From NCBI GenBank assembly GCA_963513945.1, contig OY740716.1, positions 212,837,646-212,901,645 on the forward strand: a stretch of 64,000 nucleotides of DNA, in the 5' to 3' direction. This DNA comes from Hydrotaea diabolus. Its lineage: Eukaryota > Arthropoda > Insecta > Diptera > Muscidae. The translations under genes were made by a program, and so were the position numbers. The notes beneath the pieces are model-generated. The model saw only the letters and a program-made list of their open reading frames with translations. It was not told where the DNA came from and made no database searches. Numbering within the stretch: position 1 is the first letter of the stretch; the number at the start of each line of letters is the position of its first letter. This document shows positions 21,622 to 32,740 of this stretch, piece by piece.

Positions 21622-22605
21622 ATGGAATTAACTAGTGAACATTTTCGTGCGATCATTTTTCACAACTTTCGACGTGGATTATCACGACAAGATTGCATCG
21701 ATAAACTTAAGTCTTTGTATGTTGATGAAGCACCATTTTATAGCACTGTGAAAAACTGGTTGAATGAATTCACTTGCTCGCTCAAAGACGAAGGTCGTGC
21801 AGGTTGTCCAAAAACGGCCGTTGTGCCAGAGAACATTGATGCTGTACGTGACCTAATAGTGCAAGATCGTCATGTGACATACCGTGAGATAGAGGCATCC
21901 TTGGGCATTTTTTCCACCAGCATACATTCGATATTGCATGAACAGCTGGCCGTAGAAAAGGTTTCGTTGGATTCCGCACAATTTGACAATCGCCCAAAAA
22001 AAGGCTCGCGTTGATTGGTGCAAAGAAACTTTTTGAAAAAATACGATCGCGGTGCTTCAAAAGACGTTTATAAGATCGTCACAGGCGACGAATCATGGAT
22101 CTATGCGTATGAGCCCGTACCAAAACTGCAATCGACCGTGTGGGTCTTCGAAGACGAGCCAAATCCAACGAAAGTTGTTCGTGAAAGAAGCACTTCAAAG
22201 CAAATAAAGGTCGCCTGGTTCTTCGGCACAACAGGTCATGTGGCGATTGTTCCGCTTGAGCAACGTAGGACGGTCAATTCTGAGTGGTACACCACAATTT
22301 GTTTGGCTGAAGTCTTCGGAGAAATTCGAAAAACGGACAAGAGAAGCGCCTTTTTGATCGGCCAAAACTTCGAATTTATGGGTCATCCGTCGTACAACCC
22401 TGATTTGGCACCCAATGACTTCTTTTTATTCCAGCACATCAAGAAAAAAATGCATGGTCAACGATTTTCGTCGCCAGAGGATGCTATTGAAGCGTTCAAA
22501 AATCATGTTTTGGATGTGTCTCAATCGGAGTGGAAAAAGTGCTTCGACAATTGGTTTGAGAGCATGCAAAGGTATATAAATCATGCTGGAGAATACTTTG
22601 TTTGA
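21622..22605 (+). pseudogene. mariner-D transposase, nearly full length but lacking D2
   Basis: The likely start is the ATG at 21622 (MELTSEHFRAIIFHNFRRGL), matching the start of the copy at 55940-56395. N-terminal helix-turn-helix domains (residues 1-110) are followed by a frameshift near 21950-22015. The core then shows KIVTGDESWIYAYEP (first aspartate), WVFEDEPNPTKVV, EQRRTVNSEWYTTICL and YNPDLAPNDFFLF (third aspartate). Between EIRKTDKRS and AFLIGQN the ~15 residues that hold the second aspartate in the neighbouring inverted copy are deleted. The C-terminus is complete at 22605. Mariner subfamily is not resolved. Confidence 0.85.
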
Positions 22606-22690
22606 AAAACAATTAAATCATTTTCGATGATTCGCATTTTCATTATTAGGCAAGAAATATATAAAGCAGCCCTCGTAAATGTTGTTGTAT

Positions 22691-23934
22691 TACGAGGGCG
22701 ACCGCAAAACTAACTGGCCTGGCACATTTTCTGTTTTACTAGCAACTTTTTGTTTTGTTTGTAAAAATTTCCGAAATATTTAATGATTATTTTCTTTGTT
22801 ACAGGTGATTGAAGTAAACAAGTTTTATAATTTTTGAAAAATGGAAAATAAAGAGTTTCTTGCGGTAATTGAACACTTTTATATGAAAGGTTATACGCCA
22901 CAATTAATCGAAGATGAATTGGATTCTGTTCATGGTGATAATGCACCATCATACTTCACCGTGAAATCCTGGGTTTAACAGTTTAAAATGGGTCGTTCAA
23001 GTACGGAAGATGAACAACGCTCTGGAAGACCGAGAACTGCTACTACTATTGAAAACATTAGAAAAATATTTAATGAAGTGACTAAAGATAGACGAATAAA
23101 GCTCAGAGAACTTGCTGATATTGTTAAAATACACGAAAAATAAGTTTGTAGTATTTTACATGATGAACTCCACATGAAAAAGCTATCCGCGAAAAAGGTG
23201 CCGCGTTTGTTGACTTTGCCCCAAACCAATTCCGAGGAGCTTTTAGCGATTTATCAGCGTAATCCAATAGAGTTCTTGCGGAGATTCATAACTGTTGATG
23301 AAACATAGATCCATCACTACATCCCAGAATGCAAAGAACAGTCACAACAATGGATAGAAGCTGGTAAAAGTGGTCCCAAGAAGGCGAAAACTGTTAAGTC
23401 AGCAGGAATAGTAATGGCCACAGTATTTTGGGATGCAAGGGGTATAATATTTATTGATTATCTTGAGAAAGGAAAAACTATAAATAGTGAATATTATTGT
23501 GCATTATTGATTGGAGTGAAGAAATCGAGATAAAACGACCGCATTTAGAAACAAAAAGTTCTTTTTCATCAAGATAATGCTCCTTCACACACTGCATTTT
23601 TAACTCAACAAAAACTGGCCGAATTACGATTTGAAATTGCTCCGCATCCACCATATAGTCCAGATTTAGCTCCTCCTGATTATTACTTGTTTCCAAATTT
23701 TAAAAGATTTCTCGGTGGCAAAAAATTTCCGTCCAATAGCGAGGTTATTACTGAAACTGAGCCATATTTTTAAGGTCTTGAAAAATCTTATTTTTCGGAT
23801 GGAATTAAAAAACTTGAAAAACGTTGGATGAAGTGTATTGAGTTGGAAGGAGATTATGTTGAAAATAAATAATAATAATTCAAAAAATCGGTTCTTTTTA
23901 TGTTAGGCCAGTTACTTTTGCGGTCGCCCTCGTA
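22691..23934 (+). mobile_element. mariner-B transposon (irritans-like), copy 1
   Basis: Ends TACGAGGGCGACCGCAAAAC and its complement at 23934, 1244 bp, at TA. Only 13 bp separate it from the mariner-D composite. The family is most like Himar-type irritans mariners in its coding sequence. Confidence 0.92.
22841..23871 (+). pseudogene. mariner-B transposase with several stops
   Basis: Start ATG at 22841 (MENKEFLAVIEHFYMKGYTP). Compared with the copies at 56760 and 59985, in-frame stops replace a tryptophan-region codon near 22977, the glutamine after HEK near 23142, and the tryptophan of DETW near 23309. A stretch around KIVRW is deleted at 23220 and ~11 bases are lost near 23510. The first aspartate (VDET), second (HQDNAPSH) and third (YSPDLAPPDYYLF) are present in principle, in DD34D spacing, but across frames. 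Inactive. Confidence 0.88.
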
Positions 23935-24125
23935 CTAACATCATAACATAGTAATTATAACATTATGAATATGTATCATTATAGACAAGATCCAGTGATA
24001 TGCAAGAGTTGCAAACACTTCGGCTTAGGTATTTGTGCATTCCTGCTACGTCGCTGAATCGGAATGAATGTTCAGCAAAGCTGGCTAATTGATTTTGGAC
24101 AGGAGCACGAAATAGGGAGAAATAT
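23935..24125. other. Unassigned short interval
   Basis: Nothing recognised between mariner-B and the small MITE. Confidence 0.3.
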
Positions 24126-24385
24126 ATGAGACGCGCAAAATAGAAAGGGACCTAAGGTTAAAAACCAGTTTTGTTCAGGAGAGCCATTTTAAAGATTAGG
24201 TCCCTTTCTATTTGCGCTTAGAATCGTCGACTTCACTTTCATAAAACGCGCATATCTCTGGCATTGAACACTTTTGGGGCATGGGATCGGTCTCATTCGA
24301 TGCTCAGATGTTGTCCACATCAAAAAAAGTGAAAATTGATTTTTTTTTACCCTTAGGTGCCTTTCTCTATGCGCTGTCACATATG
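24126..24385. mobile_element. Small MITE family M-CCTAAGG, copy 2
   Basis: About 260 bp, inverted relative to copy 1 at 15096-15499. The left end has CGCAAAATAGAAAGGGACCT, and the right end has TATGCGCTGTCACATATG. It contains a single version of the internal unit that copy 1 has twice. Confidence 0.75.
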
Positions 24386-24790
24386 TAAATATATTATGCT
24401 CTTTATAAATAAAAGTTACTGGATGACTAAAAATTGATATTATTTTAAATCCGTGAACATTCAAGGAATGAATAATTTTAGTTTACTTATGTTATGTATT
24501 GAACTACGAAAATGAGAAGTTGTATTGTTTTGTTTAAACAAAAGGTATTTTTAATTTATTATTAAAGAGAATTTTTGAAGATTGATAGATGTCGATATAT
24601 CGACTGTTTATTTAAGTTTCGATAGAGTAGAATCGAAATATCTTTGGTTTGCTTTGAAACTATCGCAAGTAACCGATAGTGCCACTTTCGATAGTTTGAC
24701 ATCTCTACTACATATGACGTACAGCAACGCGTCAAGATTGTTGAATTTTCTGGCAACTGTTTTATCTCAAATCAACGAAAATAAAGTCGC
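24386..24790. promoter_or_regulatory. Interval with clustered TATCGATA-like motifs
   Basis: Between 24590 and 24705 lie GTCGATATATCGACTG, TTTCGATAGAGTAG, AACCGATAGTGCCACTTTCG and GATAGTTTGACATCTCTAC. Repeated TATCGATA-like half sites next to a GACATCTCTAC block resemble DRE-type promoter sequences of housekeeping genes in flies. No gene start was found next to it, so this may be a relic or chance. Confidence 0.25.
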
Positions 24791-25150
24791 CAGCCAGTAA
24801 GAACTTTACTAAGTCACCCGTTTTGAGGAACAAGTATTGATCAGTATCAGAATCCAAGGGTATTACATCAGCATCAATTACACCTCTCCAGATGTACTGT
24901 TTGGAGCGGTGTTATGGTTAATAACGATACCGGTCTATATTTTTTGAAAATGAGGAGGGTCAACAAGAAACCATTAGGGGGGGCTCTGTAAAGGATAATG
25001 ATTGAAAATTGTTTTGAATCCGAATGTTGAGAATAATCGTAACATATGGTTCCAGCAAGATGGAGCCACTGCATTTACAGCAAGAGCCACACTAAAACTT
25101 CTTCATAACCGTTTTTGTGAAACTTTCAGTCTTATGTGTGACACCCTGTA
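24790..25150 (+). mobile_element. rosa-like (DD41D-type) transposase fragment
   Basis: Very degraded plus-strand remnant. ENEEGQQ (near 24945), then WFQQDGATA at 25046-25075, which holds the second catalytic aspartate, and a terminus GTGTGACACCCTGTA ending at TA (25149-25150). The first half of the element is missing. Confidence 0.6.
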
Positions 25151-25189
25151 TTATATCCGACATGCGCTGTAATGGTATAGAGGAAAGTG

Positions 25190-26018
25190 CACGCAGAGAA
25201 AAGATATGGTTCCTATATGGTCACGGCAACAATAGTATGTTCTCTGCAATAAAAGTATGGTCGTCGCAACCATAGTATTGTTTTTTCAATTTCAATTTGA
25301 CAATAGTATGACTGCGGCAATATAAATATTGTTAAAATGTAACAATAGTATTGTTGCCAAATTTAAAAATGAAAATATGGTTGTAGCAACGATATAAATA
25401 TGGTTGGTGGAACAAAAGTATTGTTTTCATGGCTTTTATGTTAACTATAACATGATTACGGCATTCATACCGGCAAAATTTTACTTTTTTTTTAATTTTA
25501 CAATGTTATTTTTACGAATCTTACGAAATAATAGTAAAAGTAATGAAATTTTTTCCAAACAAACTACGAATTAGTAAAACTGAAATATTTTTACTGTTCA
25601 ACAGTAAAAATATTTCAATAATTAAATTCTCTATTGTTAAATAACAACTTTACCCAATCTTTACAAAAAATGATGGGGATCATAGTATGATTGTGTGTAA
25701 GTCATACTATGGTTGTGAGGATTGTACTATGGTTGTATGTTAAATATACTATGGTAATGAGGACCATAATATGGTTGTGGGGATCATATAATGGTTGAAT
25801 GTGAATAAAAATTTGGTTGTAGGGATCATAGTATGGTTGTGTGTGATTAATTCTATTGTTGTGAGGACCATAATATTGTAATGGGGATCATAGTATGGTT
25901 GTGTTTGAACCATACTATTGTTGTGATGATCATAATATTGTTGTGCCACAACCATATAACTAACAATAGTATGATGTTCTTCGAATATTGTTACCCCAAC
26001 CATACTTTTTTCTGCGTG
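25190..26018. mobile_element. Minisatellite MITE, copy 2
   Basis: 829 bp from CACGCAGAGAAAAGATATGG to a CATACTTTTTTCTGCGTG end. Same arms as copy 1, but the central core differs (25490-25640, AGTAAAAATATTT-type repeats). It is not flanked by TA, so its edges may have mutated. Confidence 0.82.
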
Positions 26019-27250
26019 TGGAATTATTGATATTGGCCTATTTGTCATCTACGAGTATAAGTTCGAACCTTTACTCGTTCCACAAATTCAACCTTCAACT
26101 GGATGGATTAACTGAATCACAAAATCACGTCGTAGACGTGCATGTTCTTCAGATTATATATAAGTACCTTTAATGAACCTAAGATAAGTATTTTGTGATT
26201 CAAAAAAAGACAAAGAAAGTTAACATATCACCGATACAACTTAAATGATATTCGAAAAACAATGTGTCAAACAAAACGACAAACTTTGTATAAGTTCTAG
26301 TGGAACTTTAAAAAATACGCACCTCTTCGTCGAAGCGTACACTGGCTTGCTAATAGGGTACCACAAAAGGCATTCTTGGAAAAGTAATCATCTGTACGTA
26401 CATATCTGCCTACCTGCCTGCCTGCCTTCCTACTTACTTGTACTTGTATTCTTAAATCATTTGTCATTAAGTAAATGATTTAATAAGACATTTGAGCGGT
26501 GCCCAAAAGACCAGTCAGGTTTGCTACTGCCCGCGTTCACGACGTCTGGCTCCATCAGTAAATGGTGAATTTATTAAATTATGGTATTACGGTAAACCCA
26601 ATTTTCGCACAAATTATGTCTTATGTCATTAATTTGCCTTAAAAACTCAGTTATGATTTTTTGTGTTTTTATTTTTGGCGTCTTATTTTTGTGGCTTCTG
26701 TTAATTTTTAAGTGTGTCTCGGGTAGTGGAGTGCGGTCTCACGTGATGTTTGTAAAATTGCGCTTAAAGTGTTGTTTAAATTACAGAGAAGAGGCGAACA
26801 ACCTTTAATTAATCGCAGTTTATGAAGTGTGCAGAATTACCCTGAAAACACTGAATGAGGCAAATTATCCAAATGTTAATGTTGGAAAACAGAAATGTTG
26901 GAGCTGTAACAGGTGGTCCGTCTTCAGGTTTCTTTTGGACAGTGAGAGCTCTTTTCCAAGCGAAATCTTTACAGAAGGTTGGGGTCATATCTAAGAGGAA
27001 CAAAATGATTCGACAATTAAATTAGCAGTGTTTGAAATAAAGAACTCGAATTTAAATTTCATTTCATTTATTACGTCTATATATAGATAAGCTCCTTGCA
27101 GACTAACAACAATAAAAATGTAATATAAATTAAAATACATTCATTTTAATTATTGTTATAAGCATATTAAAAAAGGCAAGTAAAAAAATGTTAAACCAAT
27201 TACTAGGAAGACTTATATCTCTTATATCTATTATGTTCAAAAACTGTTTT
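26019..27250. other. Unassigned interval
   Basis: Contains short tandem CTGCCTGCCTGC-like sequence near 26405-26435. Frames at 26245-26478, 26623-26808 and 26809-27003 have no recognised domain. No shared repeat was seen. Confidence 0.3.
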
Positions 27251-27379
27251 AAAAAGCTTTATAAAATTATGCCTGGGTTCATTGACAGCATAATTTGAAA
27301 GATGCGTTTTAATGGCAAAGGGAACGTAATGTCTTTGTACTCTAGGTCCGGTTCGAGCGACCACTTATAAACTGTGGTG

Positions 27380-28080
27380 AAAACAGACCTTACTAGTATA
27401 GGTCTAAATTTTAGTAGAGCCCCATCCTTCCCAATGTCCGAACCTATAGCTGTTAAGGCCACATTTTTCACCCGATTTCGACCAAATTTCGTATCAAGCG
27501 TTACTGGCATATCCTCCAGTAAAATTGGACCCTATCGGTTCATGATTAAAGATATTCGTAGCTCCTTATCCTCCCTTCCGATTGAAGATCGTGATGCTGT
27601 ATAAGCCACAAATTATAGCCGATTAGGCACAACTTTCACATAGTATGTTATGAGCGACCAATAATTTTCAGTGGTGAAACTGCACCACATAGGTCTATAA
27701 TTTGGAACATTTCTCATACAAAGGTGTTCCCGATTTTAAAGTCTGCAGCTATAAAATTCACATAATACAACCTATTTCTACCAATTGTCTTATGAAGTAC
27801 TTCGATGTCTTGTCTTATTCGACTACATCGGTACATTTTTTCGAACAGACCCCACACAAAAGTCCCTCCCGATCTTAGGTCCTGCAGCTTTAGAAGGCAA
27901 AAATTGTACCCGATCGCGTAAATCGTTTTACATGCACCTCTATATGTATGCAACTATGGAACAGGGTGTTATAAGTAAGAGTAGTGGCAAATGTTTTCAA
28001 CTACCAAAAATATTTGAGATAGACCCACTTTTAAGTATCCCGATCGATGAATAATTACCAGCTGATTCTGACTGTCCGTC
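27380..28080. repeat. Degenerate tandem-like repeat, ~160-220 bp
   Basis: Related blocks recur: CCCGATTTTAAAGTCTGCAG (27732) and CCCGATCTTAGGTCCTGCAG (27870), each followed by a short CTATAAAATTC or CTTTAGAAGGC segment. Similar wording appears around 27420-27500. Diverged and non-coding. Confidence 0.4.
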
Positions 28081-28489
28081 GGTCCATATAAAGCTAGTGA
28101 TCAAACTTCAGGTGGAAATTGTTGTTCGATTTTCATAAAACATAGGTGAAGTAAGTTTTTAAAACCAAGGACGGACCTACAATTTTGATAAAATTTACAC
28201 GAGAGTGTTTTTTTGAACTAAGGACGGGCGCTTTTGAGATTGAAGAAATTCAGTTCTGATTTAGATACAGCTTCCACACCCATATTTTACAGATTTTATA
28301 TTTTTAGTCACATATTGTATCTAATCTTGATGAAATGTGGCACATTGTGTGTCAGTTTTCGAAACCATGCACCAAAGTTATGGAAATTGAAGGAAATCGG
28401 TTCAGATTAAGATAAAGCTGCCATTAATATGTTCATCCCATTAATAAGTTCGATTTGGCACAAGTAAGCTCCTGCCCTCAAAAATTAAA

Positions 28490-29065
28490 ATATGACATTT
28501 GTATGACTTGAGCAGTTTTTTTAATTCTGGTTCGAGACCTTTATGTTGTCTCTTTTTAAGAATCAACGTAAAAATAAGAAATTGGTGAAATGTATTTGCT
28601 ACGGTTACCAGGCAGACTGTACAGCTGTTTCTAAACCCGCCAAGGTTTTTCTTCAGCAGTCCTTGGCAACGATTACTTCGGCCACAAATCAAATGACTTA
28701 TACGGGAGACTCATTTTTATTAATGAGAATTACCCTTTGCGTATAGTCTTCGAACTGTGCGTGGAGCAATCTTCAACGCGCAATATGATTTCCACCAATT
28801 CCGTTTCGCATGGGTCTTCGTTGAAAACCACAAATGCAAAAAGCACAACCAAGGTGTGCATGTTTTTTGTGCGAACATATACTCATACATGCGTTGCACA
28901 TTAGGGTGTACCAATCCTTTTTAATAGTTTTTTCTTTTTTGTTATTTATTCGGTCTTTTATCATTATTATGACTTGAGCAGTTTTTTTTTTATTTCTGGG
29001 TTGAGACCTTTTTCTTGTTTCTTTTTCAGAATCAACGTAAAAAGAAGAAATTAGTGAAATGTTTA
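28490..29065. repeat. Foldback-type repeat R3, copy 1
   Basis: It shares long stretches with 39145-39607: CGCCAAGGTTTTTCTTCAGC, TTGGCAACGATTACTTCGGC and AGTCTTCGAACTGTGCG. A block starting ATGACTTGAGCAGTTTTTTT through AGAATCAACGTAAAAA occurs at both 28503 and 28969 in the same direction. Non-coding. Confidence 0.6.
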
Positions 29066-30285
29066 AAAAAAATTGGGATAATTCAGAGTCGGTCCAAGGG
29101 TGTTAAAAAACCATTTTCAGTGGGCTTTTCTGAACGTCCAGAAAGATTGGGTAGAATATAGTCGGCCACGCCTTTAGCACAATTTTCGATTACTTTTTGC
29201 GCCATTTGGGGCCGTATGTCAGCAATAACGTCCCCAATATTCTTTTCGCAGGCGATAATAATGCCGGGCTAGATAAGCGACTTCACATAACCTTACAAAA
29301 AATAGTCCAGCGATGTTAAATCGCACGATATTGGAGGCCACGCCACAGGCCCACGAGTCGAGATAATGCTCTAACAAAAGATTTCCTTCAATAAATATAT
29401 AGTTTCGTTGGCTGTATGGCATATAGCGCCGTCTTGTTGGAACCAAAAGTCGTCCACAGTAACATTCTCCAATTCGGGCACGAAAAAGTCATTAATCATG
29501 GCTCTGAAGCGTTTCAAATTGACTGTAACATTATGGCCGTCTTCATTTTTGAAGAAATATGGACCAATGATTCCCTCTGCCCATAGAGCATCCAAACAGT
29601 GATGTAACGGCGTCTCAATAATGGCTTGTTGATTTTCATTATTCCAAATGCGACAATTTTGGTTATTAACGTTCCACTTCAACCAAAAGTGAGCTTCATC
29701 GCTGAACTAAATTTTCTTGTAAAAATCAGAATCGGTGGAGATCTTATTTTAGGCCCATTTACCGAACGTGAGCACGTTTAATAGTCGCTCGGCTACAATT
29801 CTTACACGAGTAGGATTTTGTAAGACCGCAAACTAAGATCCTTACGCAACATCTTCCATAAAATAGATGGACACAGCTCCAATTGTGTCGTGCGATTGTG
29901 GATGGACTTATTCGGGTCATATCCGATACTCTGTTTCATAGCAGCAATTACACCTTCGATAGGCACTGTACGGCTTCTCTGAGGATGCGCACTATCCACT
30001 TGAGTAAAGGTGGTGCGAAACCGATCCATGGTTGCTCGAATTACCAACTCTGCTGGGCGATTATGTCGACCGAATATGGGACGCAGCGTGAGATGCGTCG
30101 CTCGAACCGAACCATTGTTTTGGTAATAAATTTTCACGATTTACAAATATTGTTCCGGAGTAAGTCTATTCATTATGAAATGGCAAACCAAACTGAGCAT
30201 AAATCAAGTGACAACTGTCAACAGACCAATTCCGAAAAAGTCTTGTCAGATTAAAAACCAAACGTCTAAACAAAACACCCGTTAT
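29066..30285 (-). mobile_element. rosa (DD41D) element, near full length
   Basis: A ~1.2-kb element aligned along its length with the split rosa host at 42780-48880. It provides the uninterrupted version of that host's insertion sites, such as TGTAACGGCGTCTCAATAAT at 29605. Clear terminal repeats were not resolved. Confidence 0.75.
29075..30171 (-). pseudogene. rosa transposase with stops and frameshifts
   Basis: The ATG at 30171 (complement) gives MNRLTPEQYL, then a TAA, then IVKIYYQNNGSVRATHLTLR and the rest of the two helix-turn-helix domains (29802-30137). The first-aspartate region lies at 29690-29710, followed by NCRIWNNENQQAI, GIIGPYFFKNEDGHNVTVN and WFQQDGAICHTANETIYLL, which holds the second aspartate (29371-29682). 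The third motif (DLTSLDYF-like) lies near 29300 in another frame. About 365 codons overall, usual for rosa. Inactivated by at least one nonsense codon and two frameshifts. Confidence 0.8.
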
Positions 30286-30700
30286 ATCTACCCTAAAAAG
30301 AAAAATCGAAGGTTCTTAGGACATACAAGTGGACATTTGTATGTTTGTCCTAGCATTAGGATTTATCTCTTCCCCATTAGTTTTAAGTTTGACGGGAGAT
30401 AATTTTCGGGGCCCCATGTACCATTGCTAATGGAGAGTCTGGGTATCCTGACTACCCGTGGGAAACCAGACTTAAGTCTTCGGTCAGACCTTGTAACAAA
30501 AGACTACTCCCAGTTCGTATTCTATAGGATATGGGACTGATCTTCAGAACTACTACTTCCTGAACAGCCCTCGTACTTTCAATTATCTCTCAAAGGCCAT
30601 AGTCTACCATCCATATAGGGCAGCTTCTAAATATTTCATAATTACTGTATTTATAGAGAATTCATCAAGTGAAAACTGTACACGCACCATGTCAAAACAA
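30286..30700. other. Unassigned interval upstream of CFAP53
   Basis: No coding sequence recognised. Short self-complementary words (GGGTATCCTGACTACCCG at 30440) could fold into hairpins, but no known RNA family was recognised. Confidence 0.3.
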
Positions 30701-30890
30701 AAAGTGACAACATTTATTTCGTAAATTGTTAATTACATTTGGAATTCTTTCGATCTGTTCTACAAATACCTTTTCTTCCTGTTTGTTTATTTTCATAACT
30801 GATTATCTTCGTCAGCAGAGCAATTATACGGTAGCCACTTAACTCAGCACCGAAACGTATAAATCACCCATCGATTGGAGCAGCATCAAA
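30701..30890 (+). promoter_or_regulatory. 5' flank and probable leader of CFAP53
   Basis: About 190 bp between the last repeat-free unknown sequence and the ATG. No TATA box is evident. Initiator-like ACTCAGCACC at 30842 and GTCAGCAGAG at 30813 are possible start sites. The ATG is preceded by CATCAAA, which fits the fly start-codon context (A at -3). Confidence 0.35.
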
Positions 30891-32429
30891 ATGAAACGAA
30901 ATTCCAATGAGGACGAAATGAAACAATTACTGGATCATCATGCGTTTGTCCTACGTACCGATCGTAAATCTTTGTTTACACAAATCAAAACTCTAGTCCA
31001 ACAAGCCCAGGAGGTTGCCTCGAAGGAGCTGAATCAACGACGTAAGGCTTTGCAGAAACTGTTGGAGCACGAAGATAAGGTTTACGAAGAGGAATTTGCC
31101 AATAAAGTCAAATCACGTATCGAAGAGGATGTAAAGGAGCGCAGCGACATTCTGCTTAAGATCAAAGGGGAGAGTGCCCAGAATAGACAGGAATTCCTGA
31201 AATCGAAACGCGTCCAGCAGTACATGAACAGTTGCTATGAAATACGTGAAGCTTTGCAGCGTCAAGAAATGCAAAAAACTAAAGAATGTCAACTGGAACA
31301 AATGATGGAGAAGAAGCGTTCGCTAAGGCAAGAGCAAGAGTTGGAGAAATACTGGCAAATGGTTCAGCAAAAGAACATGGAGTTGGCCGATAGGCGCCAA
31401 TTGGAGGAGGACAATTTAAAAAAGTCCCTAGTGCAGCGAGTCTCCGACACTCGAAAAATTCAAATGGACGAACTAAAGAAGAAACGAGAAAAGGTACGCC
31501 AAGAAAAATTGGACGAAAAACAGAAGTTAGCAGCTCAATTGGAAAAAATACGTTTGGAAGAACACGATCGGAAGCTACAGGGTAAACCACCAAAGGTATT
31601 ACAATATCGCAAAGAACTACTGGGTATGATGAGCGAAAAACAACTAATAAAGGAGAAGGAGGCAAAAGAGCAAGTCCAAACGCACCTCCAAGAGATAGCC
31701 GAAATATCGCGCATAGAGGCTGAGGAAAACGCTGCCGCCGCAGAGAAAAAGAAGGCTTTTTACAAAGCCACCATCGATTACATCAAGTTCGTCAGACGCA
31801 TGCGCGACTTGGACCAACAACAACAGCGTATGTACGATGAACGTACAGAGGATCAACGTCGCGTGGACATTTGCACCAAGAATAATAGACAACGTGAAAA
31901 GGAGAGGAAGGCCCGTATAGCTGAACAGTGTTACGCAGACTTGCGCAAACAAATTTGCGAACAATACGAGAAACGTTTGCGTGATGAGGCCGAAAAGCGA
32001 GAGTGTAAGATTTTCGAAAACCGCTTTGTCCGCGACGAAATAAGCCATGCACAAATAATCGAACAGAGGCGAAAGAACCGTGACGACCTGGATCAGCAGA
32101 TAGCTGAAATCAGAAGAATTCGAGAGTCAGAGGAGGCAAAATTCAATCGTGATTTGAAGCGGGCCAGTAATGATCCCGAATTTTGTTCCGAATTAGCCGA
32201 ACAGTATATACGGGAGGGTGTCGATTACTTGGAACCACATCCGAATTGGCGTCTATTTTCCCGACTTAATAAGCAGTCTGTTCAAAAGCCCTTAGTCGAG
32301 AACGCGGATGCGTTTTTGGAAGAAGGAGTTAAATCAAAGTCATGCTCTAAATCATGTGGCTCAGCAGATCACTTGGAATTGAATAGTCCTTCAAATGGTC
32401 TTGATGGTAGGGGCGATGAAAATAAGTAA
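30891..32429 (+). CDS. Cfap53: Cilia- and flagella-associated protein 53 (CFAP53/CCDC11)
   Basis: Intact single-exon frame of 512 codons. CFAP53 (formerly CCDC11) is a coiled-coil protein inside axonemal doublet microtubules and at centriolar satellites. It is needed for cilia motility in vertebrates. In a fly the likely sites are sperm flagella and sensory cilia (inference). The protein is almost entirely charged alpha-helix, with runs such as RRKALQKLLEHEDKVYEEEF (near residue 45) matching the RRNKLRELLALEENEYF region of the human protein. A trichohyalin-plectin-homology coiled coil spans roughly residues 110-440. Length is close to human CFAP53 (514 aa). The short C-terminal tail after residue 460 is serine-rich and poorly conserved. 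No membrane segment or signal peptide. No canonical AATAAA within ~150 bp after the stop. Open frames on the opposite strand are shadows. Alternative TPH proteins (MNS1, CFAP45) fit less well. Confidence 0.88.
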   Translation: MKRNSNEDEMKQLLDHHAFVLRTDRKSLFTQIKTLVQQAQEVASKELNQRRKALQKLLEHEDKVYEEEFANKVKSRIEEDVKERSDILLKIKGESAQNRQEFLKSKRVQQYMNSCYEIREALQRQEMQKTKECQLEQMMEKKRSLRQEQELEKYWQMVQQKNMELADRRQLEEDNLKKSLVQRVSDTRKIQMDELKKKREKVRQEKLDEKQKLAAQLEKIRLEEHDRKLQGKPPKVLQYRKELLGMMSEKQLIKEKEAKEQVQTHLQEIAEISRIEAEENAAAAEKKKAFYKATIDYIKFVRRMRDLDQQQQRMYDERTEDQRRVDICTKNNRQREKERKARIAEQCYADLRKQICEQYEKRLRDEAEKRECKIFENRFVRDEISHAQIIEQRRKNRDDLDQQIAEIRRIRESEEAKFNRDLKRASNDPEFCSELAEQYIREGVDYLEPHPNWRLFSRLNKQSVQKPLVENADAFLEEGVKSKSCSKSCGSADHLELNSPSNGLDGRGDENK

Positions 32430-32588
32430 TTGATTCCTACAACATGTAGTTAAATTTCAAAGGAAATCAGTAAACATATACAAAATTGTGACCAGAAATA
32501 ATTTTCTTTTGTTAGAATTTAGTGCCTATTGTTGTAGTTTGCACGTCACAGAATTTCGCTACGTTCAATTACAGTGCAAATTGGACCA

Positions 32589-32740
32589 TACACACAGAGA
32601 GCCGATTCCTTGTCAGAACCGAATTTGTTTGTCAACCACATGATTGCATTCTCATAGAGTATTCCATCAATACAACCGAATGTTAGTTGGTGCTCTGTAA
32701 TTTTCGTTTATAGGAATTGTTGTACCACTATAAAGTATCG
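32589..32740. mobile_element. MITE family M-ACACAC, 5' fragment
   Basis: Starts TACACACAGAGAGCCGATTC and matches the first ~150 bp of the element at 61764-62468, with blocks AGTATTCCATCAATAC, AATGTTAGTTGGTGC and CTGTAATTTTCG. The other end is absent. Confidence 0.55.

Larger units (their letters stand above)
20874..22677. mobile_element. Back-to-back composite of two mariner-D copies
   Basis: The left end TACGAGGGCTGCTATACATT and right end complement (AAAGCAGCCCTCGTA) are both 3' ends of the same mariner family. A truncated copy reads leftwards from about 21535 to 20874, and a longer copy reads rightwards from about 21545 to 22677. They join near 21540, in the 5' leader of the right copy. 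The outer ~650 bp on each side are inverted versions of each other. Confidence 0.85.

Noticed and set aside
26050..26075. B-box-like AGTTCGAACC suggesting a tRNA gene
   Set aside because: No matching A box or cloverleaf could be drawn upstream.
31113..32054. Long minus-strand open frames overlapping CFAP53
   Set aside because: Shadows of the highly charged coding strand; leucine- and serine-rich with no domain, wholly inside the conserved gene.
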